From Candidatus Uhrbacteria bacterium (GTDB lineage: Bacteria; Patescibacteriota; Patescibacteriia; UBA9934; GWF2-40-263): a stretch of 35,567 nt of DNA. This document shows, one piece after another, positions 7,270 to 14,857 of the stretch. Within the stretch, counting starts at the first letter, position 1; each line of letters opens with the position of its first letter. The notes below the pieces were generated by a model. That model saw only the letters and a program-made list of their open reading frames with translations, was not told the origin of the DNA and ran no database searches. The DNA lies in NCBI GenBank assembly GCA_903843045.1, contig CAIMOJ010000046.1:159073-194639 (forward strand). Direction: 5' to 3'. The translations under genes were made by a program, and so were the position numbers.

Positions 7270-8452
7270 GTGCGTCTTCCTTGGTGTATTCCACCACGAC
7301 GTCGGGAGTAAGACCCGTTTCGTTAATCGTGCGTCCCTTGGGCGTATACCATGCGGCGATGGTGATCTTTACGGACGAGCCGTCGGGCAGATCTCGGAAA
7401 TCCTGCACGGAACCCTTTCCAAACGTCTGCGTTCCCACCATCGTGGCGAGGCCGTAGTCCTGAAGGGCTCCGGCGACGATTTCCGATGCCGAGGCGCTCC
7501 CGCCGTCCACGAGGACGACGGTCGGGATTCCCTCAAGCCGCGGTGCCGAGACGCCCGGAAACGACTGGGCGTCATCCTGCTGCTTCTCAATGACGACCGT
7601 CTGGTACCCAGTCCATGCCGACGCGACGTCGATCGCCGCGGTTAGCAGCCCACCCGGGTCCGAGCGAAGGTCGAAGACGATTCCCTTCACGTTCTTCGCA
7701 AGGACGTCGTTCACGGCCTGGTTGAACAAGCCCGTGGTATCTCCGTTGAACTCCGCGATTGAGATCGTCGCGAACCCTTCCTTGTCGATGCTCCATTTGA
7801 CGGAGTCGATCTTGATGACCTGACGCGTAATCGTGAGGTCCTCGGCATGGTCGGCTCCCGCGTGAACGACCGAGAGCTTGACGTCGGTTCCTTCCACGCC
7901 GCGAATGAGCGCCACAGCCTGGTCGACGGCCAGTTTCGTCGTGTCCTTCCCGTCGATCGACAGGATGATGTCGCCCTCCGCGAGACCTGCCATTTCCGCG
8001 GGGGAATCCTTCAGCGGAGCGACGACCACGATCACCCCGTCCTTTGATCCGATCTCGGCGCCAATTCCGCTGAACGTGCCGGAAAGCATCCCCTTGAAAT
8101 CCTTGGACGCCTCCGGGTCGAAATACATCGTATACGGGTCGCCCGCGGCCGCGACCATCCCCTTCATGGCGCCGTAGTACAGCGACTTGTCGGAGACCGG
8201 CTGCTTGTAGTAGTTGTCTTTCACCATGTTCCAGACATTCCAGAACTCGTTGAAGTTAACGTCATCGGAAACGGAGGAAGGGACCGTGCCTTTGTCGAGC
8301 AGGTGCCCCTCGCCTTCCGGAACAGCCGCGCGCGCGCCCCGTTGCTCGCCAAAGAACCAGCCCGACGAGAAGGAGGTCCCGACGAGGACGGTGACGATGA
8401 GAAAGGCGACGGCCGGCGGCTTGCGCCGGGAACACATAAGGGTCGGTTGCAT
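7199..8452 (-). CDS. S41-family C-terminal processing peptidase (CtpA/CtpB-like)
   Basis: Protein of 417 aa. An N-terminal membrane anchor (about residues 13-35) is followed by a PDZ domain (about 126-205) and the S41 catalytic domain. The catalytic serine is probably S321 in GGSASASEI, with K346 and Q350 in FGKGSVQ; the spacing (25, then 4) matches CtpB. The DLRSDPGG segment (261-268) is the usual substrate-cleft loop. It would act on the outer face of the membrane, trimming C-termini of exported proteins. I start at ATG 8452 (MQPTL) because a -35/-10 pair ends 9 nt before it; the longer frame would extend through that promoter. It diverges from the PEGA gene. Confidence 0.93.
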   Translation of the reverse strand: MQPTLMCSRRKPPAVAFLIVTVLVGTSFSSGWFFGEQRGARAAVPEGEGHLLDKGTVPSSVSDDVNFNEFWNVWNMVKDNYYKQPVSDKSLYYGAMKGMVAAAGDPYTMYFDPEASKDFKGMLSGTFSGIGAEIGSKDGVIVVVAPLKDSPAEMAGLAEGDIILSIDGKDTTKLAVDQAVALIRGVEGTDVKLSVVHAGADHAEDLTITRQVIKIDSVKWSIDKEGFATISIAEFNGDTTGLFNQAVNDVLAKNVKGIVFDLRSDPGGLLTAAIDVASAWTGYQTVVIEKQQDDAQSFPGVSAPRLEGIPTVVLVDGGSASASEIVAGALQDYGLATMVGTQTFGKGSVQDFRDLPDGSSVKITIAAWYTPKGRTINETGLTPDVVVEYTKEDAHAKRDPQKEKALEILRAPKAAAH

Positions 8453-8461
8453 AATGGGCCT

Positions 8462-8491
8462 AGGATACCCTATTTTGTGATAGAATGCCAA
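8462..8491 (-). promoter_or_regulatory. Promoter of the S41 protease gene (leaderless)
   Basis: On the minus strand, -35 TTGGCA (8491-8486), an 18-bp spacer, -10 TATCCT (8467-8462), then 9 nt to ATG 8452. It interleaves with the divergent promoter of the PEGA gene. Confidence 0.7.
8481..8486 (+). promoter_or_regulatory. Extended -10 of the PEGA/propeller gene (leaderless)
   Basis: TAGAAT preceded by TGA (extended -10, TGnTAGAAT) and followed by 9 nt to ATG 8496. No clear -35 is seen. Its last base is shared with the -35 of the divergent S41 gene. Confidence 0.6.
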
Positions 8492-8495
8492 CTGT

Positions 8496-9686
8496 ATGAA
8501 AAAGCGAACCCGACGCATTCTTTTCACTGTATTTTTGGGCGCATTTTTGATTACCGCGCCGCTTGTCGTGCTCTATACCGCCGGGTACCGGTACAACTTC
8601 GGGACCGGCCGCGTGGTCCAAACCGGCGTGCTTTCCGTCAGTTCCATTCCAAAGGGGGCCGACATCCTGCTCGACGGGACGGACGAGCGGGCCACGACCC
8701 CGTCACTGCTGAAAAATATCTTTCCTGGCGACCACGAGATCGTCGCGGAAAAAGCCGGCTACTCAACCTGGAGGAAGACCCTGGCCGTCGAAAGCAAGAA
8801 GACGACGTTCGCGGACGACATCGTGCTCTTTATGGATGGGAACCAGACGCTTGTCCGCGAAACGGACCTCCGTGCCGTCAGCATGAGCCCGCAGGGCACG
8901 AAAGCCGCGTATGCGATGACGAAGGGCCAGTGGACGGAGATCTGGATTGCGACTCTCTCGGCCGACGCCGACATTCTCGTCAGCCGGCTTCCCGTTGGCA
9001 CAGACGCACAAATCCATTTCGCCTGGCTCGAGGACGGCTCGATTCTCTCGACAGCCGCCGTCGACCGCGGAATGACGACGGTCACCCTTGTACATACCGA
9101 TTCGGGCTCCACCGTTGCATCGGTACCCGCGTCGGAGATCATGCTCTCCCCGTCTGCCGACCACGTGGCCGTCTCGCGCGCGCAGGGCGACTCGAACGAG
9201 ATCCTTGCCTACGTCCCGTTCGGATCCTACGCGGTCGGATCCGCGCCAAACGGCATGATCCAGCTCGAGGACGTCGAGCGCCATCGCCTCGTGCTCATCC
9301 AGGCAACCGGCGGCGACCAGCCCATCCTGCTCAATGCGAGCGCGACGTTCTGGCAGTGGGAACCGACCGGCAACCGACTGCTCTACACGGACGGGTTCGA
9401 CCTGCACGTATACGACGCATCCTCCCACTCCGATGAGACCATCACCCGCCTCTCCTCGCCTGTCACGTGGGTGGCATGGTATCCGGGACACTCGTACGTG
9501 CTCTATGCCCAGGACAATGCCATCTATGCCGCCGAACTCGATCGCCGCGGGGAACGAAACGTCACGAAGCTCGTGAGCGGATCCGATCTCCGCGCATTCG
9601 AGCCGTCGTCGGACGGGCGGATGCTTTGGTTCTTCGGGACGAAAGACGGGAAGAGCGGGTTATTCTCGCGAAGACTGGAGCGATAG
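8496..9686 (+). CDS. Membrane-anchored PEGA-domain plus beta-propeller protein
   Basis: Protein of 396 aa. It begins with a basic stretch and a transmembrane helix (about residues 8-29). A PEGA domain follows (about 46-105: LSVSSIPKGADILLDG ... PGDHEIVAEKAGYSTW). The rest (about 110-390) consists of WD40/TolB-like propeller blades, with repeats such as AVSMSPQGTKAAYAM and EPTGNRLLYTDG. PEGA domains are found in surface proteins and are thought to bind the envelope. The propeller probably faces outward and binds an unknown ligand. It is the first gene of a unit with the HelD-like helicase, 3 nt downstream. The architecture is common in Patescibacteria. Confidence 0.82.
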   Translation: MKKRTRRILFTVFLGAFLITAPLVVLYTAGYRYNFGTGRVVQTGVLSVSSIPKGADILLDGTDERATTPSLLKNIFPGDHEIVAEKAGYSTWRKTLAVESKKTTFADDIVLFMDGNQTLVRETDLRAVSMSPQGTKAAYAMTKGQWTEIWIATLSADADILVSRLPVGTDAQIHFAWLEDGSILSTAAVDRGMTTVTLVHTDSGSTVASVPASEIMLSPSADHVAVSRAQGDSNEILAYVPFGSYAVGSAPNGMIQLEDVERHRLVLIQATGGDQPILLNASATFWQWEPTGNRLLYTDGFDLHVYDASSHSDETITRLSSPVTWVAWYPGHSYVLYAQDNAIYAAELDRRGERNVTKLVSGSDLRAFEPSSDGRMLWFFGTKDGKSGLFSRRLER

Positions 9687-9689
9687 CGT

Positions 9690-11513
9690 ATGGCCGAACC
9701 GCTGAACAAAGAGGAAACGCTTGAGCAAGCGCGCGTTCGCGTCACGTCCGTCCGCGAGGCAATCACGGAGGAGATCCGATCGGTCGGCGCGGCCATCGAC
9801 GGTCAGTATCGCGGCGGAGAGGACCTGAATGTCCGTGCCAAGCTCCTGCGCCATTTTTCGGAGCGCTTGGACCAGCTCCACCACCTGTTCTCAAGCCCGT
9901 TCTTCGTCCGGTGCGACGTTCGATCTGCGGACGGCGACGCGAAGACCGTCTATTTCGCAAAGTTCCCAAAGACGGACGAGTCCATCTTCTCCTGGATGGC
10001 CCCGGCGTCCCGCCTTCGTTTTTCCGATATCGGTCCCGCGTCCTACGCCCTTCCGGACGGCACGTCCTGGAACGGCAATCTCATCCGAAAAGACCAGTTC
10101 ATGATCGTCGGCGGAAAAATCGTCTTCCTCTCAAGCGAGGCAACGACGCACGGAAGGACGCTCGTGTACCAGGAACAGCTCTCCAAGCGGAAGGCTGGCT
10201 TCATGCTCCCCGAGATCGTCGAGCGCATGGAACGGGCGCAGGACGACGTCATTCGCGCCCCGGAACGCGGTTCCTTCCTCATCGCGGGCCCGGCCGGATC
10301 GGGAAAGACCACCCTCGCCTTCCACCGCATCGCCTACCTCCTCCAGTCGCCGGACACCGCGCCCCGCTTCCAGTCACACAACGTCATCGTGCTCGTGCAG
10401 GACGAGGGAACGCGCGACTACTTCTGCCGGCTGCTTCCCGACCTCGGGATCCACGACGTGACGGTGACCACGTTCGGCCAGTGGGCCCTCGAGCGGCTCG
10501 GGCTTCAGGAGAGTCATCGGTTCGTCCGTCGGCCGAACGGCGTGGACGAGGCGGTCGACGCGTATGAGAGCCTCAAGTGCGAGGCGATGCGGACGATCGC
10601 GGCGGATTCGCCGAAGCGAGGCGACGCGTTCGCGCGGCTGAAGGAGATTTACGCGCCGTCGTTCTCGAAAGAGGACGAGAAGCAATTCGCGCGACAAAAG
10701 AAGGACGGCGAGCTCGACCGGTTCGACCTGTCCGTCCTCCTGCGGGCCGAGCATCAGCGCGCCGGAGCCTTCACGCGCGAGGAGGAATACTTCGTCCAAA
10801 AGAAAAACTTCGAGGTGACGCGCAAGCGCCGCACCATCCCATTGACCTACTCGCTCATCGTCGTCGACGAGGCCCAAAACTATCTCCCCGAACAGATCGT
10901 CGCCCTCCGTTCCTGCGCGTCCCCGGACACGAACGCGATCCTCTACGTGGGCGACCTCGGCCAGCAGGTGCTCGTGGGAACGCTCCGCGACTGGGGCGAC
11001 GCGGGCGAGACGTTCGGCGCGGGACAGAAGGTCCAGCTCGAGAAGGTGTACCGCAACACACGGTCGATTTTACGATACGTGGCAAGCCTCGGATTCGTCG
11101 TCTCGGTCCCGGAGGAACTGCGCGAGGGCGCGACGGTCGTCGACGAGCCATGCGCGACGGTCGGTGAAATGATCGAGAGCATCCGCAAGGTCGTCGCGAA
11201 GACGAACGGCGAGGCGCAGGTCGGCGTGCTGGGATTGACGGACGCGGACCTTGAGCCATTCGCCAAGGCGTTCGCGGGCCAGGCAAACGTCCACGTCCTG
11301 ACGGTCCACGAGGCCCAGGGCGTCGAGTTCGAGATCGTCTGCGTCGTGGGGATCCCGGAGGATTTTCTCGAAGGGGCGAGCGAGGAGCGCGGGAGGATCA
11401 AGCGGGATCTGGTGTATGTGGCGCTGACTCGCGCGATGGACGAGCTGTACGTGTTTGGACCCGTCCCGTTAAAAACAATCTTTCGTCCAGGAAATGAATT
11501 GTCGCTTAAATGA
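9690..11513 (+). CDS. HelD-like superfamily 1 ATPase/helicase
   Basis: Protein of 607 aa. Walker A is GPAGSGKTT (200-208), preceded by a segment typical of HelD (IVERMERAQDDVIRAPERG). Walker B is VVDEAQ (about 390), followed by LYVGDLGQQ, YRNTRSI, VHEAQGVEFE and finally DLVYVALTRAMDELYVFG (about 572-589), the UvrD-type motifs III to VI. The N-terminal 70 residues are helical, as in the HelD arm that enters the RNA polymerase channel, but the protein is shorter than Firmicute HelD (about 770 aa). HelD releases stalled RNA polymerase from DNA; that role is inferred here. The stop codon TGA lies within the palindrome upstream of the PaaX-like gene. Confidence 0.82.
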   Translation: MAEPLNKEETLEQARVRVTSVREAITEEIRSVGAAIDGQYRGGEDLNVRAKLLRHFSERLDQLHHLFSSPFFVRCDVRSADGDAKTVYFAKFPKTDESIFSWMAPASRLRFSDIGPASYALPDGTSWNGNLIRKDQFMIVGGKIVFLSSEATTHGRTLVYQEQLSKRKAGFMLPEIVERMERAQDDVIRAPERGSFLIAGPAGSGKTTLAFHRIAYLLQSPDTAPRFQSHNVIVLVQDEGTRDYFCRLLPDLGIHDVTVTTFGQWALERLGLQESHRFVRRPNGVDEAVDAYESLKCEAMRTIAADSPKRGDAFARLKEIYAPSFSKEDEKQFARQKKDGELDRFDLSVLLRAEHQRAGAFTREEEYFVQKKNFEVTRKRRTIPLTYSLIVVDEAQNYLPEQIVALRSCASPDTNAILYVGDLGQQVLVGTLRDWGDAGETFGAGQKVQLEKVYRNTRSILRYVASLGFVVSVPEELREGATVVDEPCATVGEMIESIRKVVAKTNGEAQVGVLGLTDADLEPFAKAFAGQANVHVLTVHEAQGVEFEIVCVVGIPEDFLEGASEERGRIKRDLVYVALTRAMDELYVFGPVPLKTIFRPGNELSLK

Positions 11514-11530
11514 CTCGATCGAGTCATTTA
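11507..11530. promoter_or_regulatory. Perfect 24-bp palindrome (copy 1) upstream of the PaaX-like gene, putative operator
   Basis: The half-site TAAATGACTCGA is followed directly by its exact reverse complement. The palindrome overlaps the HelD-like stop codon and ends 11 nt before ATG 11542, so it covers the expected promoter. The same 24 bp recur at the other end of the gene within a 54-bp palindrome. Confidence 0.8.
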
Positions 11531-11541
11531 GCATACAACCT

Positions 11542-12069
11542 ATGGGATCAAGAAATCTGTTAGCCGCGGGACTCAACGAGCTCGCCGAGTCTCTGGAGAT
11601 TGGCGCGTCCATGCTGCTGGCGTGGACACTCAGCCCAAGTGCATTTCGCCGAGACTACATCACCGGGCGTCTCCCACGCGAGGAATGGGAAGCACTCTGG
11701 AAACCCCGCCCTGAATACCAGTCGCGACGAACGCTTGAGAGGAAGGGATGGATTCAGTCCAAAAAGAACGGGGACGAAATCGTCGTTCGGCTTCATAAGG
11801 ATGCCATCAGTGCCATTCTCAAAGAACGGATCAAAAGGACGAAGACACGCCTTCCCGACAATCAGATTTGTCTGATCGTCTTTGATATTCCCGAGTCTTT
11901 CTCAGACGTTCGCCAAGCATGGAGACGGTTTCTGCGAGGAGCAAAATTCGGCCAAGTTCAAAAAAGCGCATGGGCAACGGACCGAGACGTTGCCGCCGAC
12001 ATGAGCGTGCTTATAAAGCTCGTTGGGATCGAACGCTGGTCGTGCGTCTATGTCGCATACCGAAAATAG
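11542..12069 (+). CDS. PaaX/Cas2-like putative transcriptional regulator
   Basis: Protein of 175 aa. The C-terminal half (about 108-172) has the ferredoxin-like Cas2/PaaX pattern: LIVFDIPE with D115 at the end of strand 1, a basic helix (VRQAWRRFLRGAKFG) and VQKSAW. The N-terminal half (about 1-95) would be the DNA-binding winged helix plus linker (RRTLERKGWIQSKKNGDEIVVRL). PaaX proteins bind palindromic operators, and two copies of one palindrome bracket this gene. I start at ATG 11542, just after copy 1, rather than the in-frame ATG 11494, which lies inside the helicase gene. No CRISPR array or cas1 is present, so an adaptation role is unlikely. The stop TAG falls inside the downstream palindrome. 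Confidence 0.75.
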   Translation: MGSRNLLAAGLNELAESLEIGASMLLAWTLSPSAFRRDYITGRLPREEWEALWKPRPEYQSRRTLERKGWIQSKKNGDEIVVRLHKDAISAILKERIKRTKTRLPDNQICLIVFDIPESFSDVRQAWRRFLRGAKFGQVQKSAWATDRDVAADMSVLIKLVGIERWSCVYVAYRK

Positions 12070-12117
12070 CCTGTATGTTAAATGACTCGATCGAGTCATT
12101 TAACATACAGGCTATTT
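12064..12117. repeat. Perfect 54-bp palindrome (copy 2) at the 3' end of the PaaX-like gene
   Basis: Each arm is 27 bp with no spacer: AAATAGCCTG, TATGTTAAAT, GACTCGA in order, then the exact reverse complement. The inner 24 bp equal copy 1 (11507-11530), and similarity extends outward (TTTARCATACA). It contains the stop codon of the PaaX-like gene and lies between converging genes, so it may be an operator, a bidirectional terminator or a cruciform. Confidence 0.9.
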
Positions 12118-12132
12118 CTTTTGGGTGCATGG

Positions 12133-12765
12133 CTAACTCCGCCACTCGCCAGTTCGATCGAGGAGAATTTCTGAAAACTCCGGGCGCGTCTCAATGTCTC
12201 CGAACGACCGGTACAGGACGGCATCCATCCCGAATGTCCGTGCCACGTCGACGTTCCGCTCGTCGTCGTCGATGAACAGAACGGATCCCTTTTCGTTTCC
12301 CGCGAGATCCTTCACGCGGTCAAACGCGGCATCGAAATATTCGATTTCGTTCTTCTTGTGCCCCAGGTCCGCGGAAACGAGAATGCCCTCGAAGACGCCC
12401 TTGAGCTTCTCACGCAGATGCTGGCCACGATATCGCTCCTGGTTCGTCGCCAGAAAGCAGTGGACTCCCTCCGCGCGAAGTCGTGAGACGAGATCGAGAA
12501 TCTTCTGGTCGAATTCGTCGCCCTTCGAAAACCAGTAGGCGACCAGTTCGTCCACGGTTCCCTTCCAATCCCACGAGGCGATGACCTTCTCAAGCTCTTC
12601 TTTCAAATCCGCCTTTCCGATCATGCACTGCTGGAACACGCCGAAAAAGAAGTCGTGCGTCGTCGCTTTCGCAATTCCGTAATCCGTCTCAAGCTCGTCA
12701 CTGAACATCGTCGAATGGTTGATCGTAACTCCGTCCGCGTCGAACAAAACGACTTTATACTTCAT
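12133..12765 (-). CDS. HAD-superfamily hydrolase (subfamily IA-like)
   Basis: Protein of 210 aa. Motif I is FDADGV (residues 8-13, nucleophile D9 and acid D11). Motif II is ATNQ, motif III the lysine in GHKKNEIEYF, and motif IV FIDDDERN. A helical cap lies between motif I and II, as in subfamily IA. It would be a cytosolic phosphatase acting on a small phosphorylated metabolite. It starts 5 nt after the stop of the rmlA-like gene, so it is co-transcribed; a sugar-phosphate substrate is a reasonable inference but is not shown. It converges with the PaaX-like gene across the 54-bp palindrome. Confidence 0.9.
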   Translation of the reverse strand: MKYKVVLFDADGVTINHSTMFSDELETDYGIAKATTHDFFFGVFQQCMIGKADLKEELEKVIASWDWKGTVDELVAYWFSKGDEFDQKILDLVSRLRAEGVHCFLATNQERYRGQHLREKLKGVFEGILVSADLGHKKNEIEYFDAAFDRVKDLAGNEKGSVLFIDDDERNVDVARTFGMDAVLYRSFGDIETRPEFSEILLDRTGEWRS

Positions 12766-12770
12766 AAGAT

Positions 12771-13859
12771 CTACAACTCCACGAAACTATTGTCCCCCAC
12801 GATCAACCTATGCGCCGACTTCGGGTGCGTCCGTCGCGCGTCAACGAGCGTCGCGTTCAGTCCGATCAAACTCGTCGCGATGCGCTCGGTCGTGTCGATG
12901 GTCGCGCCGCCGAAGATCACCGAGTGCTCGACTTCCGTGTCCTTGATGGTCACGCCGTCGCCGATGGAGGTGTACGGGCCGACGTACGCGCCCGAGAGGA
13001 CGCAGTTCGCGCCGATGGTCACCGGGCCGCGGATGAGGCAGTCGGCGCTCACCTTCGTGCCCGGGCCGATCGAGACGAGTCCGTGCAGCTGCGCGCCATC
13101 CTCGACGTCGCCCTCGACCTTGAACGAGTCGCGGTCGAGCGAGTCCATGATGAGCGCGTTGCCCTCGATGAGCGCGTCGGGCGTGCCGGTGTCCTTCCAC
13201 CAGCCGGTGATTTCCTCGTAGCCGACCTTCTTTCCCTGTTCGATGTACCAGGTGTTGATGTCCGAGATCTCGTACTCCCCACGGCTCGACGGCTTGATCG
13301 CGTCGAACGCATGGAAGTAATCCTCGTTGTACAGGTAGATTCCCGTGACCGCGAAGTCGCTCGGCGGGTCGCACGGCTTCTCGAGGATGCGGCGCAGCGA
13401 GCCGTCCGCGTTGAACTCCGGGACGCCGAAGCGCTGCGGATCCTTCACGCGGGCAAACGCGAGCATGCAGTCGAGCGACTCTTTCTCGAACCGCTCGACG
13501 AACTTGTTGATGCTGCCAAGGATGATGTTGTCACCAAGGAAGAAGAGGAACCGGTGACCCTCGAGATACTCCTTCGCGTTCGCCACCACGTGCGCCACGC
13601 CACGCGCGCCGCCCTGCTGCTCGAGGTACGAGATCTTCACGTCGCCCCAGTTCGACCCGTCGCCGAATGCCTTGCTCATGGAGTCGACCTCGCCCGGATT
13701 CACGTTGATGATGACGTCCTTGATCCCGGCCGCGACGATCTTGTCGATGACATGCCAAAGCATCGGCTTGTTTGCAAGCGGAATCAGATGCTTGTTGGTT
13801 GTCCACGTGATCGGACGCAATCGCGTCGCGTGTCCGCCGGCGGCAATGAGTGCTTTCAT
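12771..13859 (-). CDS. rmlA: Glucose-1-phosphate thymidylyltransferase-like nucleotidyltransferase (RmlA, long form)
   Basis: Protein of 362 aa. The nucleotidyltransferase domain opens with IAAGGHATRLRPIT (residues 5-18), a variant of GGxGTRLRPxT with His-Ala replacing Gly-Thr. Also visible are the LEQQGGARGVAH segment, FFLGDNI (metal-binding Asp) and EKPCDPPSDFAVTGIY. Residues from about 245 form left-handed beta-helix hexapeptide repeats (LHGLVSIGPGTKVSADCLIRG...), as in the long RmlA/StrD forms. It would make dTDP-glucose from dTTP and glucose-1-phosphate; UTP specificity cannot be excluded. It is the first gene of a pair with the HAD hydrolase. A -35/-10 pair ends 9 nt before ATG 13859. 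Confidence 0.85.
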   Translation of the reverse strand: MKALIAAGGHATRLRPITWTTNKHLIPLANKPMLWHVIDKIVAAGIKDVIINVNPGEVDSMSKAFGDGSNWGDVKISYLEQQGGARGVAHVVANAKEYLEGHRFLFFLGDNIILGSINKFVERFEKESLDCMLAFARVKDPQRFGVPEFNADGSLRRILEKPCDPPSDFAVTGIYLYNEDYFHAFDAIKPSSRGEYEISDINTWYIEQGKKVGYEEITGWWKDTGTPDALIEGNALIMDSLDRDSFKVEGDVEDGAQLHGLVSIGPGTKVSADCLIRGPVTIGANCVLSGAYVGPYTSIGDGVTIKDTEVEHSVIFGGATIDTTERIATSLIGLNATLVDARRTHPKSAHRLIVGDNSFVEL

Positions 13860-13868
13860 ATCGAATTG

Positions 13869-13897
13869 AGACTACCGTTAAACGGGGTTTGCGTCAA
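13869..13897 (-). promoter_or_regulatory. Promoter of rmlA (leaderless)
   Basis: On the minus strand, -35 TTGACG (13897-13892), a 17-bp spacer, -10 TAGTCT (13874-13869), then 9 nt to ATG 13859. It follows the terminator of the upstream Nudix gene. Confidence 0.75.
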
Positions 13898-13898
13898 G

Positions 13899-13924
13899 AT
13901 AAAAAGAGACGCCAGGTTGGCGTC
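13899..13924 (-). terminator. Rho-independent terminator of the Nudix gene upstream of rmlA
   Basis: A 7-bp stem GACGCCA / TGGCGTC with a 3-nt loop (13908-13924). On the minus strand it is followed by TCTTTTTAT. It overlaps the Nudix stop codon. Confidence 0.8.
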
Positions 13925-14825
13925 AGATCATGAGATACTTGGGATTGATGAGCCCGTGGGCCAGGGCCTTCGTGAACGCGCCGGTCGCCCACCCGCATGG
14001 AATTTCGCCGTCGCGGACCATGTCGAGAAAGCGAGGAATCGGGATCACGACTGGACCCATCAGCGACTCGGAAACATCGCGGTCCACGCGTTCCGGATCG
14101 GCGACGACGTCCGTGATCGCGATGATGCGAACTTCCTGCCGCAAGAGGCCCGTGTCCGGATCGTGGATCCCGAGGTCGACCACCCGGCTCGTGTCCGTAC
14201 GCTCGACGCCCGCCTCTTCCCTTGCCTCGCGAACCGCGCAGTCGACGGCATTCTCGCCCGGCTTGCGAATGCCGCGCGGAAGCTCGAGCGTCCAGCGCCG
14301 GACCGCATGCCGGAACGAACGAGTCAGAACGATCCCCCCGTCCGCGGTGAGCGGCAACGCGCCGGCTCCCGCGTCGACGCCGGACACCCAGACGATGTTC
14401 CGATACGTTCCGCGGTTCGGAGATGTCTGTCCCTTCCGCGGCGGAAAGAGCACCTCGTACTCGGCTTCCACGTAGAAGCGGTTCGCGACGATGCCGATCA
14501 GGCGGACGATCTCGATCTCGCCCTTCCGCCAGTCGCCGACGTTCAGGGATCCGTCCGCGATCTCCGTCTCGAGCCGCGTGAGGGTCTCGTTCATCGACTG
14601 AACGGAGAACTTGGATCGAACTCCGGCAAGCGATCCGGCGGCAAGCCCGCCCATGTCTCTGATCGTGACGGACTCGGTAAGAATGGCTCCCGGACGATCC
14701 GGATGAGGTTCGCGGTGAACGACTTCGTACATGTTTGCTCCTGGAATCCGTCGAGCGACGGATTGCCATGACTGCGTGATCTCGGCTGGCCGACATGGCT
14801 TTGCGCGAGACGGGAACGGTACCAA
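13923..14825 (-). CDS. Nudix hydrolase (ADP-ribose/ADP-sugar pyrophosphatase-like)
   Basis: The frame opens with TTG 14825 and gives 300 aa. The Nudix box sits at the C-terminal half (GIRKPGENAVDCAVREAREEAG), flanked by LPLTADGGIVLTRSFRHAVRRWTLELPRG, typical of ADP-ribose pyrophosphatases. The N-terminal 120 residues have no motif I recognise. The start is uncertain. ATG 14732 has an AGGAG 5 nt upstream, unusual in this window. But the residues just before it (SWQSVARRIPGAN) resemble the N-terminus of the other Nudix protein here (SWQTLSEEILDSN), which argues for an upstream start. The TTG lies in the T-run of the preceding terminator. Function within sugar-nucleotide metabolism is inferred from the neighbours only. 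Confidence 0.8.
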   Translation of the reverse strand: MVPFPSRAKPCRPAEITQSWQSVARRIPGANMYEVVHREPHPDRPGAILTESVTIRDMGGLAAGSLAGVRSKFSVQSMNETLTRLETEIADGSLNVGDWRKGEIEIVRLIGIVANRFYVEAEYEVLFPPRKGQTSPNRGTYRNIVWVSGVDAGAGALPLTADGGIVLTRSFRHAVRRWTLELPRGIRKPGENAVDCAVREAREEAGVERTDTSRVVDLGIHDPDTGLLRQEVRIIAITDVVADPERVDRDVSESLMGPVVIPIPRFLDMVRDGEIPCGWATGAFTKALAHGLINPKYLMI

Positions 14826-14857
14826 AAAAAGACGCGGGGGTCAAGCCCCGCGCGTCT
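14823..14857 (-). terminator. Rho-independent terminator after the NRS/ER-like gene
   Basis: Stem GACGCG plus GGGG pairs with CCCC plus CGCGTC (one bulged base), with loop TCAAG, followed on the minus strand by seven T. It overlaps the stop codon of the NRS/ER-like gene. Confidence 0.88.

Noticed and set aside
11542-12069. Cas2-like fold as evidence of a CRISPR-Cas system
   Set aside because: No repeat-spacer array, cas1 or effector gene is present. The N-terminal winged-helix half and the adjacent palindromes fit a PaaX-type regulator better.
11507-12117. Terminal inverted repeats of an insertion sequence
   Set aside because: Each repeat is itself a full palindrome and the enclosed gene is PaaX-like, not a transposase; no target-site duplication is evident.
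12771-13859. UTP-glucose-1-phosphate uridylyltransferase (GalU) as the identity
   Set aside because: The left-handed beta-helix C-terminus and the overall length fit the long RmlA/StrD type better, and rmlB is nearby.
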